Below are positions 33,761 through 45,110 of a stretch of 64,000 nucleotides of DNA, piece by piece. A program made the translations under genes and the position numbers. This stretch comes from Gracilaria vermiculophylla (taxonomy: Eukaryota; Rhodophyta; Florideophyceae; Gracilariales; Gracilariaceae), in the NCBI GenBank assembly GCA_019155205.2, contig JAHNZQ020003149.1, forward strand, positions 1,837,973-1,901,972. Reading direction: 5' to 3'. The number at the start of each line of letters is the position of its first letter. Within the stretch, counting starts at the first letter, position 1. The notes under the pieces were generated by a model that saw only the letters and a program-made list of their open reading frames with translations, was not told where the DNA came from and did no database searches.

Positions 33761-35033
33761 GACTGTTTCAAAAACATAGGAAATGCTGTGAAATCTCATA
33801 AAAATACCAATGTATGTTGTAAGCCCACAAAAATAGGTTTTAGAAAAGAGTAAAGTCAAAAAACCGTTTCAAAATCATATGATCATCCATAAAACTTCTT
33901 TACTGCGCGACTTTCAGTAGACTAATTTGCATCCGTTTTGTTGTATAAAGCTAATACATCATTTCGGCATCGAGTTAATGAACGTTTTCACACTGAAAAC
34001 TGTTAGAGGTGTTTAGCAATTTTTAATACAGTGTTTGAGTTCCAAAACTGTCTGAAATTGCCTTTCATGAGCACAAACCATGCTTTCCAGCAGTCTCCAA
34101 ACGTTTTCGATGGGGTTCAGATCTGGTGTGCGCGCTGGCCACTCTAAATAAGATACCTCTGACTCCTGTTGCCAATTTTTAACTAATGATGCAGTGTGTA
34201 GAGGCACATTATTCGGTTGGAAAATGAAAATTTCTTCATGCAAAAATAAACCAAAAGATAGCAAATAATTATATAGAAATTCTCGATATTTTTCCGCGTT
34301 CATGGTGGATTCGATAATTGCAATTTTAGTCAGACCTTTTTTGAAAGTGCCCACCCGGATCATCACAGAGCCTCCACATGCATACCTTTTATAATGGTCA
34401 TGATAATCCTAACAGAGATCGTGCCAGTAATATTTGGAGCAATCTGGTCCACCTAAAATACACTTTTACTCATCGGTAAATTTTACATACCCCAGGTTTT
34501 CTTCCAGTAGATGTTTCCGGCACACCAGTCAACGCTCCTTTGCTTGTGATGATCTTGAAGAATTAACGTTTTCTTCATTTGCTTATATTTAAAGAAAATT
34601 GTGTTGGTTATCTATTGTCATATAGTTGATTTAACAACTTTGAGATTGAGATTTATTCCAATTGTTGAGCACGAACCTTTTCCTTTGCAAAATTTTATTT
34701 TCCTTTTTCTTTTGTCTGCTGGAATCAGCTTCTTAGGGCGTCCTGGAGATCTTTTCAATCCATATAGAGTCGGAAGTTTTAGAAGAGTAGCAATTGTGAC
34801 CTTAGAACGCTTCCATTTTTGAGCGATTGCACTGTTATAGTGATTCTCGCCGTGTAACTTTATGACTTGAAGCTGTTCTTGCTTCGAAAGTTGAGGACCT
34901 CGAGCCATTATTGCTCAAAAGAAGACGGTGTATATATTTTTTGGAACTACTCTGTGTAGACTTTGTGCAAAATCTAGCCTACAGTACAGTTTTGGCGTAC
35001 TTTTTAGGTGTAATATGTTTTTAATACGCACTG
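33761..35033 (-). mobile_element. Tc1-like transposon copy 1
   Basis: The element is flanked by TA dinucleotides (33759-33760 and 35034-35035). In element sense the 5' end begins CAGTGCGTATTAAAAAC. The 3' end, read inward, begins GACTGTTTCAAAAACATAG. These are imperfect terminal inverted repeats. The 1.27-kb length is typical for Tc1/mariner. The same termini recur at 48958, 49787, 49946 and 52638. Confidence 0.8.
34013..34908 (-). pseudogene. Tc1 transposase, copy 1
   Basis: It starts at ATG 34906-34908 (MARGPQLSKQEQL) with a helix-turn-helix DNA-binding region (AQKWKRSKVTIATLL) and the GRPKK linker (frame 34618-34908). The middle (34367-34617) still reads FTDE, the first catalytic Asp, with two stops. 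The frame 34013-34366 carries MIRVGTF, the PNNVPLHTA motif where the second catalytic Asp of QDNAPAHT is Asn, and PDLNPIENVW with the third acidic residue. Tc1 transposase cuts and pastes the element at TA sites. Loss of the second Asp and the stops make this copy inactive. Confidence 0.85.
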
Positions 35034-35130
35034 TATGACAACAGAAAGTTTTACAACATCTTTGTCAAAAACTAATCATTGGAAATGTATGGAAACCTAG
35101 GACTAAAGCAGTATCACATTAACAACGGTC

Positions 35131-35232
35131 TTAAGAGAAGCTCTAGAAGCTTCTTTAAAAATAAATAGAAACTGCCTCCGTCTAGAAAGTTCTAAAAGGT
35201 TTTTCAGAAGAACCGTATTTGCAGTTTTAATC
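35131..35232 (+). repeat. Copia-associated repeat with GAA/TTC motif (copy 2)
   Basis: It matches 18566-18662 in the same orientation and starts with the same AGCTCTAGAAGCTTCTTT block. It lies downstream of the copia RNase H, in the position expected for a 3' LTR remnant after insertion of the Tc1 element. Confidence 0.4.
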
Positions 35233-35239
35233 GTATATG

Positions 35240-37980
35240 ATAGGCGCTGATTTATTTGACCGGGCTGTCGCTGGGTGGGGATTTAATCGACTATGCGACA
35301 ATGAGCTCGACGTGGGGCTCTTGGTGGTCAATGCTAGATTGGTTTTCGCCTTCATCTGGCTTCTATGTGAGACCGGAATTCTTCAGGGTTAAATTCTCGG
35401 CTCAGCCCATGATCCAAACATTTCGCCACACACCAACATTGACAGATAGAAGAAGTTCGGCTCCGTATACTGCATAAAATATGCTGAAAATCAATAATCT
35501 TTGACAGAGATCCGGAGCAGTATTTATGCTTTAGACATGGATAGGGATAAAATGCCTCTGATGCTGTGATTTTGTGTGTGGAGCACAAAGATTCACATCT
35601 ATTCCTTCCTTAACCGCACAAAGACCTTCCGCGAACTATGCAATGAAAACAAGCAATGAAACACCGCACAGAAAAAAAGCAGCGATGCATCTTCATCAGC
35701 ACTGCCGAAATATTTTTCCGATTACGAAGGAAAAAATTGAAAAGGAGTGACCAATTTGTAGTGCTGTTCAAGGGAAAGATAGATTGTTGTCTGTAAGAAT
35801 TACTATCATAAAGTAGGACTTTGCTTAGAGTAGGGACTACAGTACGCATCAGGGGCATCGCGGCAGTACTGGAAGGCACGGTGAAATATGTCGCGGTATG
35901 GCGCGTCGAAGCTGGTAGCGCCATGCTCATCAAAGCACACGGCGTCACAGCTATAAGCGCATGGGAACGAGCTAAACACATGTCGCCGAGTCGATGTGCG
36001 TACACACAACCAGCAGACAGCAAAAACCATTGAGTTTACCACCTACATGCTGACATAAGACATAAAAATCGCAGACCTCCCATAACGTCAAAGATGTCTG
36101 GCCACACTCGACACAAGTTCTGTGTTCCACTGTTCTTCTTCTATGTACTTAGAACGCCATATATATGTGTTTTAAGGTATTAAGGAGACACAAAAAATAA
36201 TCAAAGGTTCAAAAAAGCAAGCCTGGACACGCCGTCAGCAAACGATGGGTAGGGACAGAAATTCATCCCTCTTTCAACCGCACCGACATCGCGAGTCAAT
36301 ACTAAACCAGAGCGAACACGATGCTGCGATTATAAACATTTTCCGGATAATAACTGATGTGTCTCCGGCAAAATCGGAGATGTACCCTTCGCACCTTTAC
36401 TTTCTTTAATTCTGAAATATTATAATTTGTTGCAATGTGCGGAATCGAGACGTGGAACCCAGCAACGGCATTGTTAACGTTGTTTGTTGAAGAGTGCAAG
36501 AGCAAAATATGAAAGCACAAGTTTGAGCCAGCGAGCTTTGTACGAAAGATACGAAAGACGGCTGGAAAACAGGAACACAGAGTTGTGTTCTGGTTGGTTT
36601 ACGTAACTAATTATTCCAGCGTCTCATCTCAACCTCGGCTCTTTTACGAGCGATGATACCGCGCGACACCTTTTTATCCTCAGCTGGGCCTTTTTATGCT
36701 ACCGCATTTCTAGCCAACCGTGGCTGTCGGTATTTTCTGTCAATGTTTCTCTCTAATAGGAGCCTTGAATAATGTCATGGATCGATCGATATCAGCAAAA
36801 GCCTCCAGCTCGGCGGTTAGCTACAAAACTCTTCTACATCAAATGCCCTGGAAAATCAAAAATTTGTCGTTTCAAAAAATGCCTCCAAAGTCTCGGTTTT
36901 CTTTCCAACAGCAAATCCAGTAAGAACGAGCTGAGAGCTCCATCCTTTCACGGAATATCTTACGACCCATTCCCTTTATATTTAACTGACATAGGCGTAG
37001 AAATAATCAGCTTTCAATACAGTTCGCTTTTGTATATATCCTATGAGTTCCTGAGTTAAAGCAGTTCGTTGAGAAGAGATCAGAACCCAGTTCCAAATTT
37101 ACGCTAAATCAACACACCGAAACACTTTCCTAGGTCAAACCACAACGCTCAGAAATATTGACGAAGAGGACCTCAACAGAACTTCACAACAGTTCTACGG
37201 TGCAGTACTGCTCTGCTGCCCTATACAAACGAAGCGTATGGTTTGACAAATTGCAATTCAAGACAGAACGTCTGCTTTCTTCCAAACACGTACATCTTCT
37301 TTACATAATCATGTTCTATGTTGACCAAACGAAACCTTGTAGAATGGAAAACAGTGTCAATAATAAAACTGCACTCCTCTCAAGCACGTAGACCCGACAT
37401 TCAACAGTTTCAAACGGGCCGCCAAAAATAGCAAACTTTGTGTAACGCCAGAATCACCGTCTGTTTCACAATCACCCCCGCCTTGCCTAATGTAAGTACC
37501 ACAATTAACAACCACGTGGAATGCATTACCCGGTGCCCATTAAAGCTCTCCACGGAACTCGTGATTGTAAACCTTAAAGCAGACAGCGACATAAATTCAG
37601 ATCAAGTACCCAAAAAAACTGGAAATCTTCGGAGAATGTATATAAAGCACAGAGCAACGTCCAAAGATCAGTCATATTCGGAATCAATGCTACTTATGCA
37701 AGGGAATAATATTGTATTTGGGGCCTTCCTGGCGCACTTCGGTCACATTCTCCAAACACTTAATAATTATGTCTTTAATCCATTTAAGTCGGACATATAG
37801 CGAAAGCTCCATCGCGTAGCTAGAGTGATGTTTGTCATTGACCTCTGTGAAATTTTTGATGCGCTGACTGTTGCGCTCTTCGATTCGTTGACTATAGGGA
37901 TCATTTGTAGAGCGTTTCAGAAAAAGGGATTGCGGATCCACAACAGAAGTCCTCCAGACGTGAACGAAACTGAACTACTT
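35240..37980. other. No recognised gene
   Basis: There are short frames on both strands only (35352-35588 minus, 35610-36023 minus, 36772-37059 plus, 37438-37800 plus). None shows motifs I can name. No similarity to the LTR families of the window was found. Confidence 0.35.
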
Positions 37981-38050
37981 AAAAATTTCCAACGTGAACA
38001 ACGCGTAAGTATCCATAGATACTTACGCGTTGTTCACGTTGGAAATTTTT
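37981..38050. repeat. Perfect snap-back palindrome (33-bp arms, 4-nt loop)
   Basis: The left arm 37981-38013 is exactly the reverse complement of the right arm 38018-38050, separated only by CATA. After a one-base difference the symmetry continues for a few bases (CTT/AAG). It can fold as a long DNA cruciform or RNA hairpin. It lies 57 bp upstream of the ATG of the ORF at 38107. There are no flanking transposon features. Confidence 0.9.
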
Positions 38051-38106
38051 AAGTTACCATGGATAACCTTGCCAAGACGTACTTAATAAGCTCTTGAAGT
38101 CTGGTG

Positions 38107-38664
38107 ATGGAGTCTGAGGCCGAAGAGAGTTGCAGAGTGGGAGTAAGCAATTCAAGTGGGGGTCTTTTGACCCCGAGAGCGGTACTGAACACTTTACAAG
38201 CAAAGACCAAAGGCAGTCTTTGCTTTGAAATTTCTGCAGAGCTGCGCCCTCTTATTGAGCTTGATTTGCGCAGTGATACGCAACTGAAGCATATGGCTGA
38301 GACTCGCAATCAGAGGCGCCAGATTGCAGCTTCTCGCTCTGGCCAAAAGTGCGCTTGGAATTTCGTGAATGAAAATGAGTTGATCTTAAGGTCAGCAGAT
38401 GCAGCGAGCGATGGAAGGGGAACTGAAGTCGACGGATCGTTGTTTGATGATCCCATAATCTTGGAATGTTTGAGTTCTGAAAGTGTTGTTTACCCTCATA
38501 AATGTTCTGTTGGCACCGAAGCCGTCTGTGGACAAGAGCTTGTCACACGCGACACATTGCAGTTTTATGCGAAAGCAATACCCTTTCGGGACGCTACGGT
38601 GTTTGGCTTACTACGACATTTGCTTTCTGTTCTTGATATCAGAATCAGATGGAGGAGAAGCTAA
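38107..38664 (+). CDS. Hypothetical protein, 185 residues
   Basis: The frame starts at an ATG (38107-38109) and is open for 185 codons. The composition is protein-like and acidic at the start (MESEAEESCRVG), with a mixed helical region (AELRPLIELDLRSDTQLKHM), an SGQKCAWNFVNENEL segment and two Cys (HKCSVGTEAVCGQ). No domain is recognised. The palindrome at 37981-38050 lies just upstream and a copia LTR 440 bp downstream. It may be a small host gene, an exon, or part of an unrecognised element. Confidence 0.35.
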   Translation: MESEAEESCRVGVSNSSGGLLTPRAVLNTLQAKTKGSLCFEISAELRPLIELDLRSDTQLKHMAETRNQRRQIAASRSGQKCAWNFVNENELILRSADAASDGRGTEVDGSLFDDPIILECLSSESVVYPHKCSVGTEAVCGQELVTRDTLQFYAKAIPFRDATVFGLLRHLLSVLDIRIRWRRS

Positions 38665-39107
38665 GACACTCGGCTTTTATATGACGTATAGAACGTCTAG
38701 AGTAGTGCAGGAAAAGAGAAATCAATTTCTCTTCACTTACTTAGTTCGAAGTCAAATAAGATTTCCGACACATTTGAAGTACAACAGGTTCAGAGATAAT
38801 CTATACCATACAAAAAAAGCCGTGGTGTGCGTATGGCAAATTTCGCTTGCCGAAAAACAGAACAGGGACCAAGAAAGAGGTCTCTCTCATCTCCCTTCTA
38901 CCATCAGATCTGCCGATCAGAGGGACTTTACTTATGACAGAAACTTTTCTAATTCACGTCTGGCAACGTAAACTGTCATCCACCGAGCTTTAATTTGAAG
39001 CCAAGATCTGTAAGCCTAGATCTGGAACAGTACGCATCTGCGCATAATGGCGAAGGGCTGGGACGTGGCTTGCGCTGTTCGTAAAGTTGTTGTCAGTAAA
39101 CATTTTC

Positions 39108-39365
39108 TCAGTGACGATGAGTCTTTTTTGATATTCGCATTCACATTTGTATTTCTTTACGACAGTCTGTTTTGACTCTCGTACTATTATTGCTTTACGA
39201 GAGCATGCTTACTAGTTCTACGTGCTCTCATATGTTATTTATTTCTATAAAGTGAGAGCAACAAGACCATCACTGATGGACTTGGGGGCTCTCAGCTGTT
39301 TTTTGTCTTGTTTCCGACTGAACAATTTCTCTGAGAGGTTATGGGCGCAGCCAATGCTAGCCTGC
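39108..39365 (+). repeat. Copia 5' LTR (recognisable part)
   Basis: It aligns with 47708-47965; the shared block CACTGATGGACTT followed by GGGGCTCTCAGC is the clearest. The LTR probably continues to about 39500. A TATAAATAG box at about 39423 is a plausible promoter for the element. Confidence 0.7.
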
Positions 39366-39529
39366 AAACTCGTGGTTACCTCTAGTTCTCCTTCTTCAAC
39401 TTTTTTACTGTCGTGTGTATTATAAATAGGTGTAGTACAGAGCTTAGGATAAACTTGAGTAAACGCACTGTTGTTTTATCTCGATGAATCGGCCTGACGT
39501 CTATCATTCATCAAACCTGGTCTGCAATT

Positions 39530-39700
39530 CTTTCTTATATAGTGTTCACATAATGTTCTATAGTCTTCTAGAACTTCTAATAGTTTCTATCATAAAGCAT
39601 AAAATTCTTCTACATAATTTCTTCTATAGAACCTTCTAGAAGTCTCTTGATATTAGCAGTTTCTAGTTGCTTCCTAGAAGCTTCTAGATGATTCTAAACC
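39530..39700 (+). promoter_or_regulatory. Cluster of heat-shock-element-like GAA/TTC motifs
   Basis: Dense TTC/GAA units lie between the LTR TATA box and the gag ATG. One canonical trimer, GAAccTTCtaGAA, sits at 39629-39641. A second near-canonical one, GAAgcTTCtaGAt, is at 39677-39689. Alternating GAA and TTC units spaced by two bases are the binding site of heat-shock factors in eukaryotes. Whether these act in transcription, lying downstream of the TATA box, is inference. Confidence 0.35.
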
Positions 39701-39738
39701 AGTGTGTACAAAGTCTTGTTTTCCATTGGTTTTTCACA

Positions 39739-40221
39739 ATGGACTCTGATGCTTGGAAAATCCGAATCCCGCCTTTTGATGAAAAGCATGGCAACAAATT
39801 ATGGAGAATTCGTATTGAATCTGCTTATCACGCGAAGGGCAGTGGGGAGGTCCTGAATCAGAATAGAAATATCTTCACTAATGATGAAGAAAAGAGAGAC
39901 CAATGGGAGATCTTCAGGAAGAAAGCAAGTGAACTCATTGTATCCGCTCTATCAGATGAAGCTCTGCGCGTTGTGCAAAGTGAAATTGGAAACCCATGCA
40001 AAATTTTGAAGAGACTGGATGAACGATTTGCATTCATCTCAACTGCATCCCGAAATGTTGAGATGTGCGAACTGCTCAACATGAGATACTTCGACATTAA
40101 TCAGAACATGGACCGACACATAGAAAAAATGGCTTCTGTTATCGACCAACTGACTGCAATTGAAGCGAAACAACCTGAAGAGCTTACAGTTGCTCTGTTA
40201 GTTTCATCTGTCGCAGCCTAG
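39739..40221 (+). CDS. Copia gag
   Basis: ATG at 39739, 160 codons. It reads as a copia-type gag: IPPFDEKHGNKLWRIRIE (the usual F-x-G-x-x-Y/W-x-x-W-x-x opening), EKRDQWEIFRKKASELIVSALSDEALRVV, a CKILKRLDERF segment, and LLNMRYFDINQNMDRHIEKM near the end. It stops at TAG 40219-40221. The downstream frame (40255) holds the zinc knuckle, so the original gag was longer and is now interrupted by this stop. Confidence 0.8.
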   Translation: MDSDAWKIRIPPFDEKHGNKLWRIRIESAYHAKGSGEVLNQNRNIFTNDEEKRDQWEIFRKKASELIVSALSDEALRVVQSEIGNPCKILKRLDERFAFISTASRNVEMCELLNMRYFDINQNMDRHIEKMASVIDQLTAIEAKQPEELTVALLVSSVAA

Positions 40222-40254
40222 GAACTCAATCCAGTATGTGCAACAATCAAGACA

Positions 40255-41199
40255 ATGTCTACTCAACAATCCAAATGGGAAATTGTACCGGACCGTCTCC
40301 TTGATGAAATACGAACAATAGAAAATCATCATTCCGAGCGGGTTGCTACAGCAAGACGGAAGTGTGCGATATGCAGTAAGGAGAATCATACTGCAAGTCG
40401 CCGCTATCTAAATCCATTGAATCTCAAGAATAAATCGAATTTTCATCATGAGATATCCGGAGACAGTGGCTCTGCTCAGGGAACAGAACAAATCAACAAG
40501 CAATATGAAAGATGTAGAGGTTCATCAAGCCCCCAGCAACCCAATAATCGGGTACCCGTCCCACACACTAAAGTTATGGCAGCCCGTAATCCAGGAAACC
40601 TTTTAATGTTGGACTCTGGATCCATTACCCTATTGAAATATTCCTTAAATCATCTGTCTCAAAGCCACAAGTGCATCGTAGCAATTGCTCTCGGAGACAA
40701 TTCGGAGATCTCTACTACTGAGAGGGGTGTGAAACCAGTCACTTGGTCATATGAAGGAGACGACAAATTCGTTGCGCTAAGCAACACTCTTGTTTCTAGT
40801 GATATTGCAACGAGCTCATTCTCCATTCCAGCTCTGACATCCAGACAACTTGTAGTTCTTTTCCCTCCAGAAGTTGCGCTTATCAATGACTTAAAAGACA
40901 ATCTACTTATAATTTGCAGTGCTCCAAGGACTTCTAATAGACTCTACTACATCTCATTGGACTCCTCAGCTCCTTCAGAGGTGCCCAATGTTTCGTCACA
41001 ACCTCCCATGACAGCAATGGTTGCTCGCATTTCCGATATAAACAGTACCGACGACGGCATGGTCAGTGCACGCGATGATTGTTCCAAAAACTCTAAAGAA
41101 GACCAACCTGAGCTTCAAACATATTTAAAAGCCGTGTCATTGCGGCAGAATCGCCTGGGATACACAGCGACAAAGGTAGAAGTCAAAAAGCTGCTTTAA
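40255..41199 (+). pseudogene. Copia gag C-terminus, protease and pre-integrase
   Basis: This frame of 314 codons opens with the end of gag and a zinc knuckle, CAICSKENHTASRRY, whose last Cys is replaced by Arg. A low-complexity linker follows, then the retropepsin site LMLDSGSITLL (D-S-G), a protease domain with LGDNSEISTTERG, and LRQNRLGYTATKVEV, the start of the pre-integrase region that continues in another frame (VIHRHLSSKF). Protease would cleave the Gag-Pol polyprotein. Confidence 0.75.
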
Positions 41200-41970
41200 C
41201 GACAGGTTATTCATCGGCACCTAAGTTCCAAATTTGACCGCCTACCTTGCACCCATGGCAAATTTCGCTGAGACTTTCGAGGCTTCTTAAAGTCTGCCGA
41301 TAAACCTGGCCATCTCCATACCGTCATTATCTTTGTTGGGACTGAATCGGAAAACGGCCATGCATATGTTATCATAATTGTCGATGAATATACACGATAT
41401 GTGTTCGCAGCTACGCCCGTCCGAAAATCGGAGGCATCAAACGTGACTTTGGAATATGTGAATTGGTTCGAATGCCAGCTCTATCAAAATATACTTTCCT
41501 TTCACCAAGATGGTGGCTCAGAGTTTTTCGAAGCTCAGTAAACCCTGGAACACAAAGGTGTTATCATCAGCACAACCTCCGCTCACAGACCGTCATCAAA
41601 TGGCTCGGCTGAACGTAACATTGGTGTCCCTATGGGACCCATACGTGCCTGTTTAGGACAAGCCCACCTTCCGCTCTCATACTGGAACGAAGCCCTACTG
41701 CATGTAGTTTCCTACCGGAACGTAAACATTCACCGCAGCACTGATCGCATAACCTTCACTCATTTACGTCAAGAATTTCCGCATAATTTGAAACATCTTC
41801 GCCCATGCGGATGCTCATTCCTTGCTGAAATCAGTCCCAACAATCGCAACCAAATGAAAACTCGTGTGGTTGAGGGAATCAATCTTGGACATACCCAAGC
41901 AGGACTACATAGGATATTAACTATTCACAGGGCAATTACCACCAGACACGTGCATCTCCTTGTGGATTGA
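41200..41970 (+). pseudogene. Copia integrase
   Basis: The core reads VIIIVDEYTRYVFAA, then FHQDGGSEFF (second catalytic Asp) with a stop two residues later (TAA at 41539), and SAHRPSSNGSAERNI with the catalytic Glu. The clean frame 41632-41970 covers the region after it (HLPLSYWNEALLHVVSYRNVNIHRS), a standard copia integrase C-terminal motif. Catalytic residues look preserved, but stops interrupt the gene. Confidence 0.8.
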
Positions 41971-42529
41971 GTTTTTGGTTTCCCTTTGACTGGAATTTCG
42001 TCACCCGGTTTACTCGTATCCGTTCATAACTTTTTTTTCATCTCAGTAGGGATATGAATGTAGTGATGATAAAAATGACAACGCGACCAGTTCTGTGCAC
42101 CTTGCGCGCATTCCGTCATACGTTGATGCCAATGATGAAAAATGCACTACTACACACTCCTCCGCCATTAGCAGTGGTCTCACATACTACTCAGAGCAGC
42201 CCTCATCATATGACCCTGATCTTGGCGGCTATGCATCTGTCTTTGAGGCTCAGTCACCCAATACCGTCTGGACTCTTACGGATCAACTTTCTACTTCTGG
42301 TGAGCCAATACTATGTCACTCTCTCTACTGTGCTCAATTGGTATACTGGAAGGATGCAATTTGAAAGGAGTTCGACACCATTCAAAATCTTGGAACTTAC
42401 GAAGAGGCCACATCCGATCATAGACAGGCCATACCATCGAGGTTTACCTTTCGTTTCAAAAGCAATCATGAAAACAGGCCACTAAGTTTTAAATCCCGGC
42501 TTGGTGCCAAAGGAAATTTTCAAACAATA
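41971..42529 (+). pseudogene. Copia linker and RT N-terminus
   Basis: In shifting frames the sequence reads YWKDAI, EFDTIQNLGTYEEAT and KSRLGAKGNFQT. This corresponds to the copia RT opening (A-x-x-x-E-x-D/A-x-x-x-x-TW, then KARLVAKG-x-x-Q). The sequence stops being copia at 42529, where the Harbinger terminal repeat begins. It resumes at 45619. Confidence 0.65.
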
Positions 42530-43013
42530 GACTTGGCCGGAAATCGACGAAGTAATTCTCGCAAATATATCGGCTCCTTTCTGGCCGCAAATCAAAACCC
42601 GCTGTCGTCAGATTTGCCCTCACCTTTTCATGTTACATTCCAGATAAGCGTTGCTCCACAGTGGCTGTAGCACTCCCGCCTCTCGCCATCACCAAGCTAA
42701 CCGGACCGTGGCTTCGTCGTGTCCGTTCCCTGAGGCTCACGCTGAGCCGCTGCGCACCCAAACACCCTGCACATCTTACAAACTGCATGCACAGCAACCC
42801 ATATTCGTGACCACGTCTGCGCACGCTCTACGCCTAACATTTACACGCAAGCAGTCAGTTTTGTCTTCGTTTTCATTTTGCCGCACTGAAGCTGCTTGCC
42901 GAACAATTTTTTCCGTGACATACTTCGCGTTGCCTCTTCGACACGCATATGACCACATTGATCGTGGTTGGCGCGCTACTGAGGCTACATCCAAAATTCC
43001 AAACCCACAAACT

Positions 43014-44042
43014 ATGAGTGACAAGACCTTGTTAGTCACCAATGTAAAGGGAACAAAAATCGTAGAGAGTGATGTTGGAAAAAAAATTGAAAGTGGTACT
43101 GGCTATTTAAATGATGAAGAAGGGGCTGGAAGGTCTATGAACTGCAATAAGAGCATCGCTTTGGAAGAAAAAGAGAAGGCATCCCAGAGCAACCCCCGCA
43201 TTGGTACCCCGTCACTTGTGGAGGAAGATCCAAAATTCCGTGAGAGTCCTGGCTCTGTCGATTACCCGGTCAGAGGTATACAGAAAAGAAGGGGAGTGGT
43301 TGGTGCTGAAGTATTGCCATCTCTTGCAGGCAGCTATGGCAAACATTTTGCTTCATACTGCAAGGGGAGAAAGCGTGCTGTTCAACAAAAGATACCAGCT
43401 GTAGTGTAGAAAGCAGTCTACAAAGACGTTTTGGAGGTTACAAAGACCCAAAATACTGCAACGGGCGCAGTATTCAATGAAAAGGATCTCCCACAGAAAA
43501 GAACCTTGCAGTATGTACTACGATCTGCTCTGGGAGAAGTATCAACCGGCACAGCTGACCCAGATGCCTCTCAAAAGTTTGTACCACAAGACAATGATTT
43601 AATGCAACGTCTTAAAAACACTGAGACATTCAACAAGAAAAAGATGTTGACGTTTAGAGAACAACTCGCAAATGGCTCTTTAGTGTCCGATATTGGTGCA
43701 GCGACCGAAAAAATTGCAAGCAACAACCGCCTCAATGAGACATACACTAGAACCCAACGTCAGAGTAAACGGGAATTGATGGAGAATGCGGTCGATGCAG
43801 TTTCAAGTATGGTCGACGTGATTGAGGCAAAGTGTTCAGACTTAACACGTGCTGTGCTGGAGCAGACGAAACTGCAATCAGAAGACGTCAGAAACCGCCA
43901 GGAGCTTCGTAAACTTCAGATAAAGACGCTCGAGAGTGAGGAAGTGGACAGAAAGATGAAGCGTCTGATACTACTGCGAGACCAACAAGTCATAACAGGC
44001 GAAGAATTTAAGGAAAAGATGAAGGCGTTCGTACACTTTTAG
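43014..44042 (+). pseudogene. Harbinger second ORF (accessory protein), one stop
   Basis: ATG at 43014; 342 codons in one frame with a single in-frame TAG at 43407-43409. The N-terminal part is mixed and charged. The central part has a KGRKRAVQQK basic patch. The C-terminal 150 residues are strongly helical and probably coiled coil (ELRKLQIKTLESEEVDRKMK). PIF/Harbinger elements encode a Myb/SANT-like partner that carries the transposase to the nucleus and DNA; this ORF occupies that place. I cannot see a clear Myb repeat, so the assignment rests on context. The 3' end overlaps that of the transposase by 4 bp. Confidence 0.6.
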
Positions 44043-45110
44043 CCCTGCAATTCACCCTCATTCGATTCGAGTTGTTGGAGACTTAAACTGAAGTCCTGGC
44101 GTCTTCGATGAAGAACGTTAGTCAAAATAGCTGCACTTTCGAACATGAGAGCAAATGACGACCGACGGTTAGGACATGTATCTAGAAACCTCTTAAAAAG
44201 CAATTTCATTCCGCCAATTCCCCACTCTACTCTCACCCAGTATCCAGAATGCAATTTGTTGAATGCTCGCATGACTGGGTCTAAATCCACGCCTGCTACC
44301 TCACGTGCGTCAATCCGTCGCAGAATAAAGTGGTTTAGTCCCAAATACCCAGGGTCACCCAGCAGATACTCTACAGGATAAGGCGAATTGTGATCTACAG
44401 CAAAGTATCGCTGCCAGTTGCGTGCTAAATCTGAGTCACGTAACACGGAGATATCATGAAAAGAACGCGCTTAACCTGCAGCAACAAACCGAAACAAACC
44501 GTTGTGATCAATTACGACAGCGTTATTAAAACAGTACATCTCCTTACGGCCGTTAAAATATGCACGATGATAAGCGCTCCTTGGTCGCCGTATTTTGCAG
44601 AGCGTACCATCAACATATCCTAAACACCCTGGAAAGAAGTGGTTACTGTTGCGCATTACTGCTCTTTGCTCCGATGTAGGCCACTTAATTTGTGCTGCCA
44701 TGACCTCGTTAATAAAGCTGCAAATGAACATGCAGTCGTCTCGGAGAGACGTTCTGCTGTGGTTCCAGCACGATGCCTCTGTGTGAATACTGTTGCAACC
44801 ACGAAGATAAAGTATAGTCGCCAAAAATCTCTCGCGGGAAGAAAGCTTGCATTTTCTTCCAGCAGGACTTGCACGCACCTCATAAGTATGGCGGCTACAC
44901 AAAGCAATAACGGGACAGACAACTTGGCCCCGGGAAGAAATCTGTGTTCACCTTGATGAGCGATACGTGAGCATTGATAAGATTATCTAAACGGCTTATC
45001 TTTGGAATTGAGGGATTTACGGAGTGGTCTCCGTTGTATTCGTCATGCAGATCGTCCATCAGTAGCAAAAATAGCTCCATAACTGAACGACACGCCATAA
45101 AGAGAGTCAT
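44039..45110 (-). pseudogene. PIF/Harbinger transposase (DDE_Tnp_4 type), nearly intact
   Basis: Minus strand, probable start ATG 45108-45110 (MTLFMACRSVMELF). One frameshift near 44900 leads to the main frame. The catalytic region keeps all three acidic residues: GYVDGTLCKI (Asp), LLGDPGYLG (Asp) and VRVEWGIGGMK (Glu). It also has YFNGRKEMYCFNNAVVIDH and FHDISVLRDS. A single TAA at 44471-44473 replaces what is normally an aromatic residue in the G-Y-P-G-S motif before FHD. The enzyme excises the element and inserts it at three-base TWA sites. With one nonsense codon and one frameshift it is the best-preserved transposase in the window. Confidence 0.8.
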
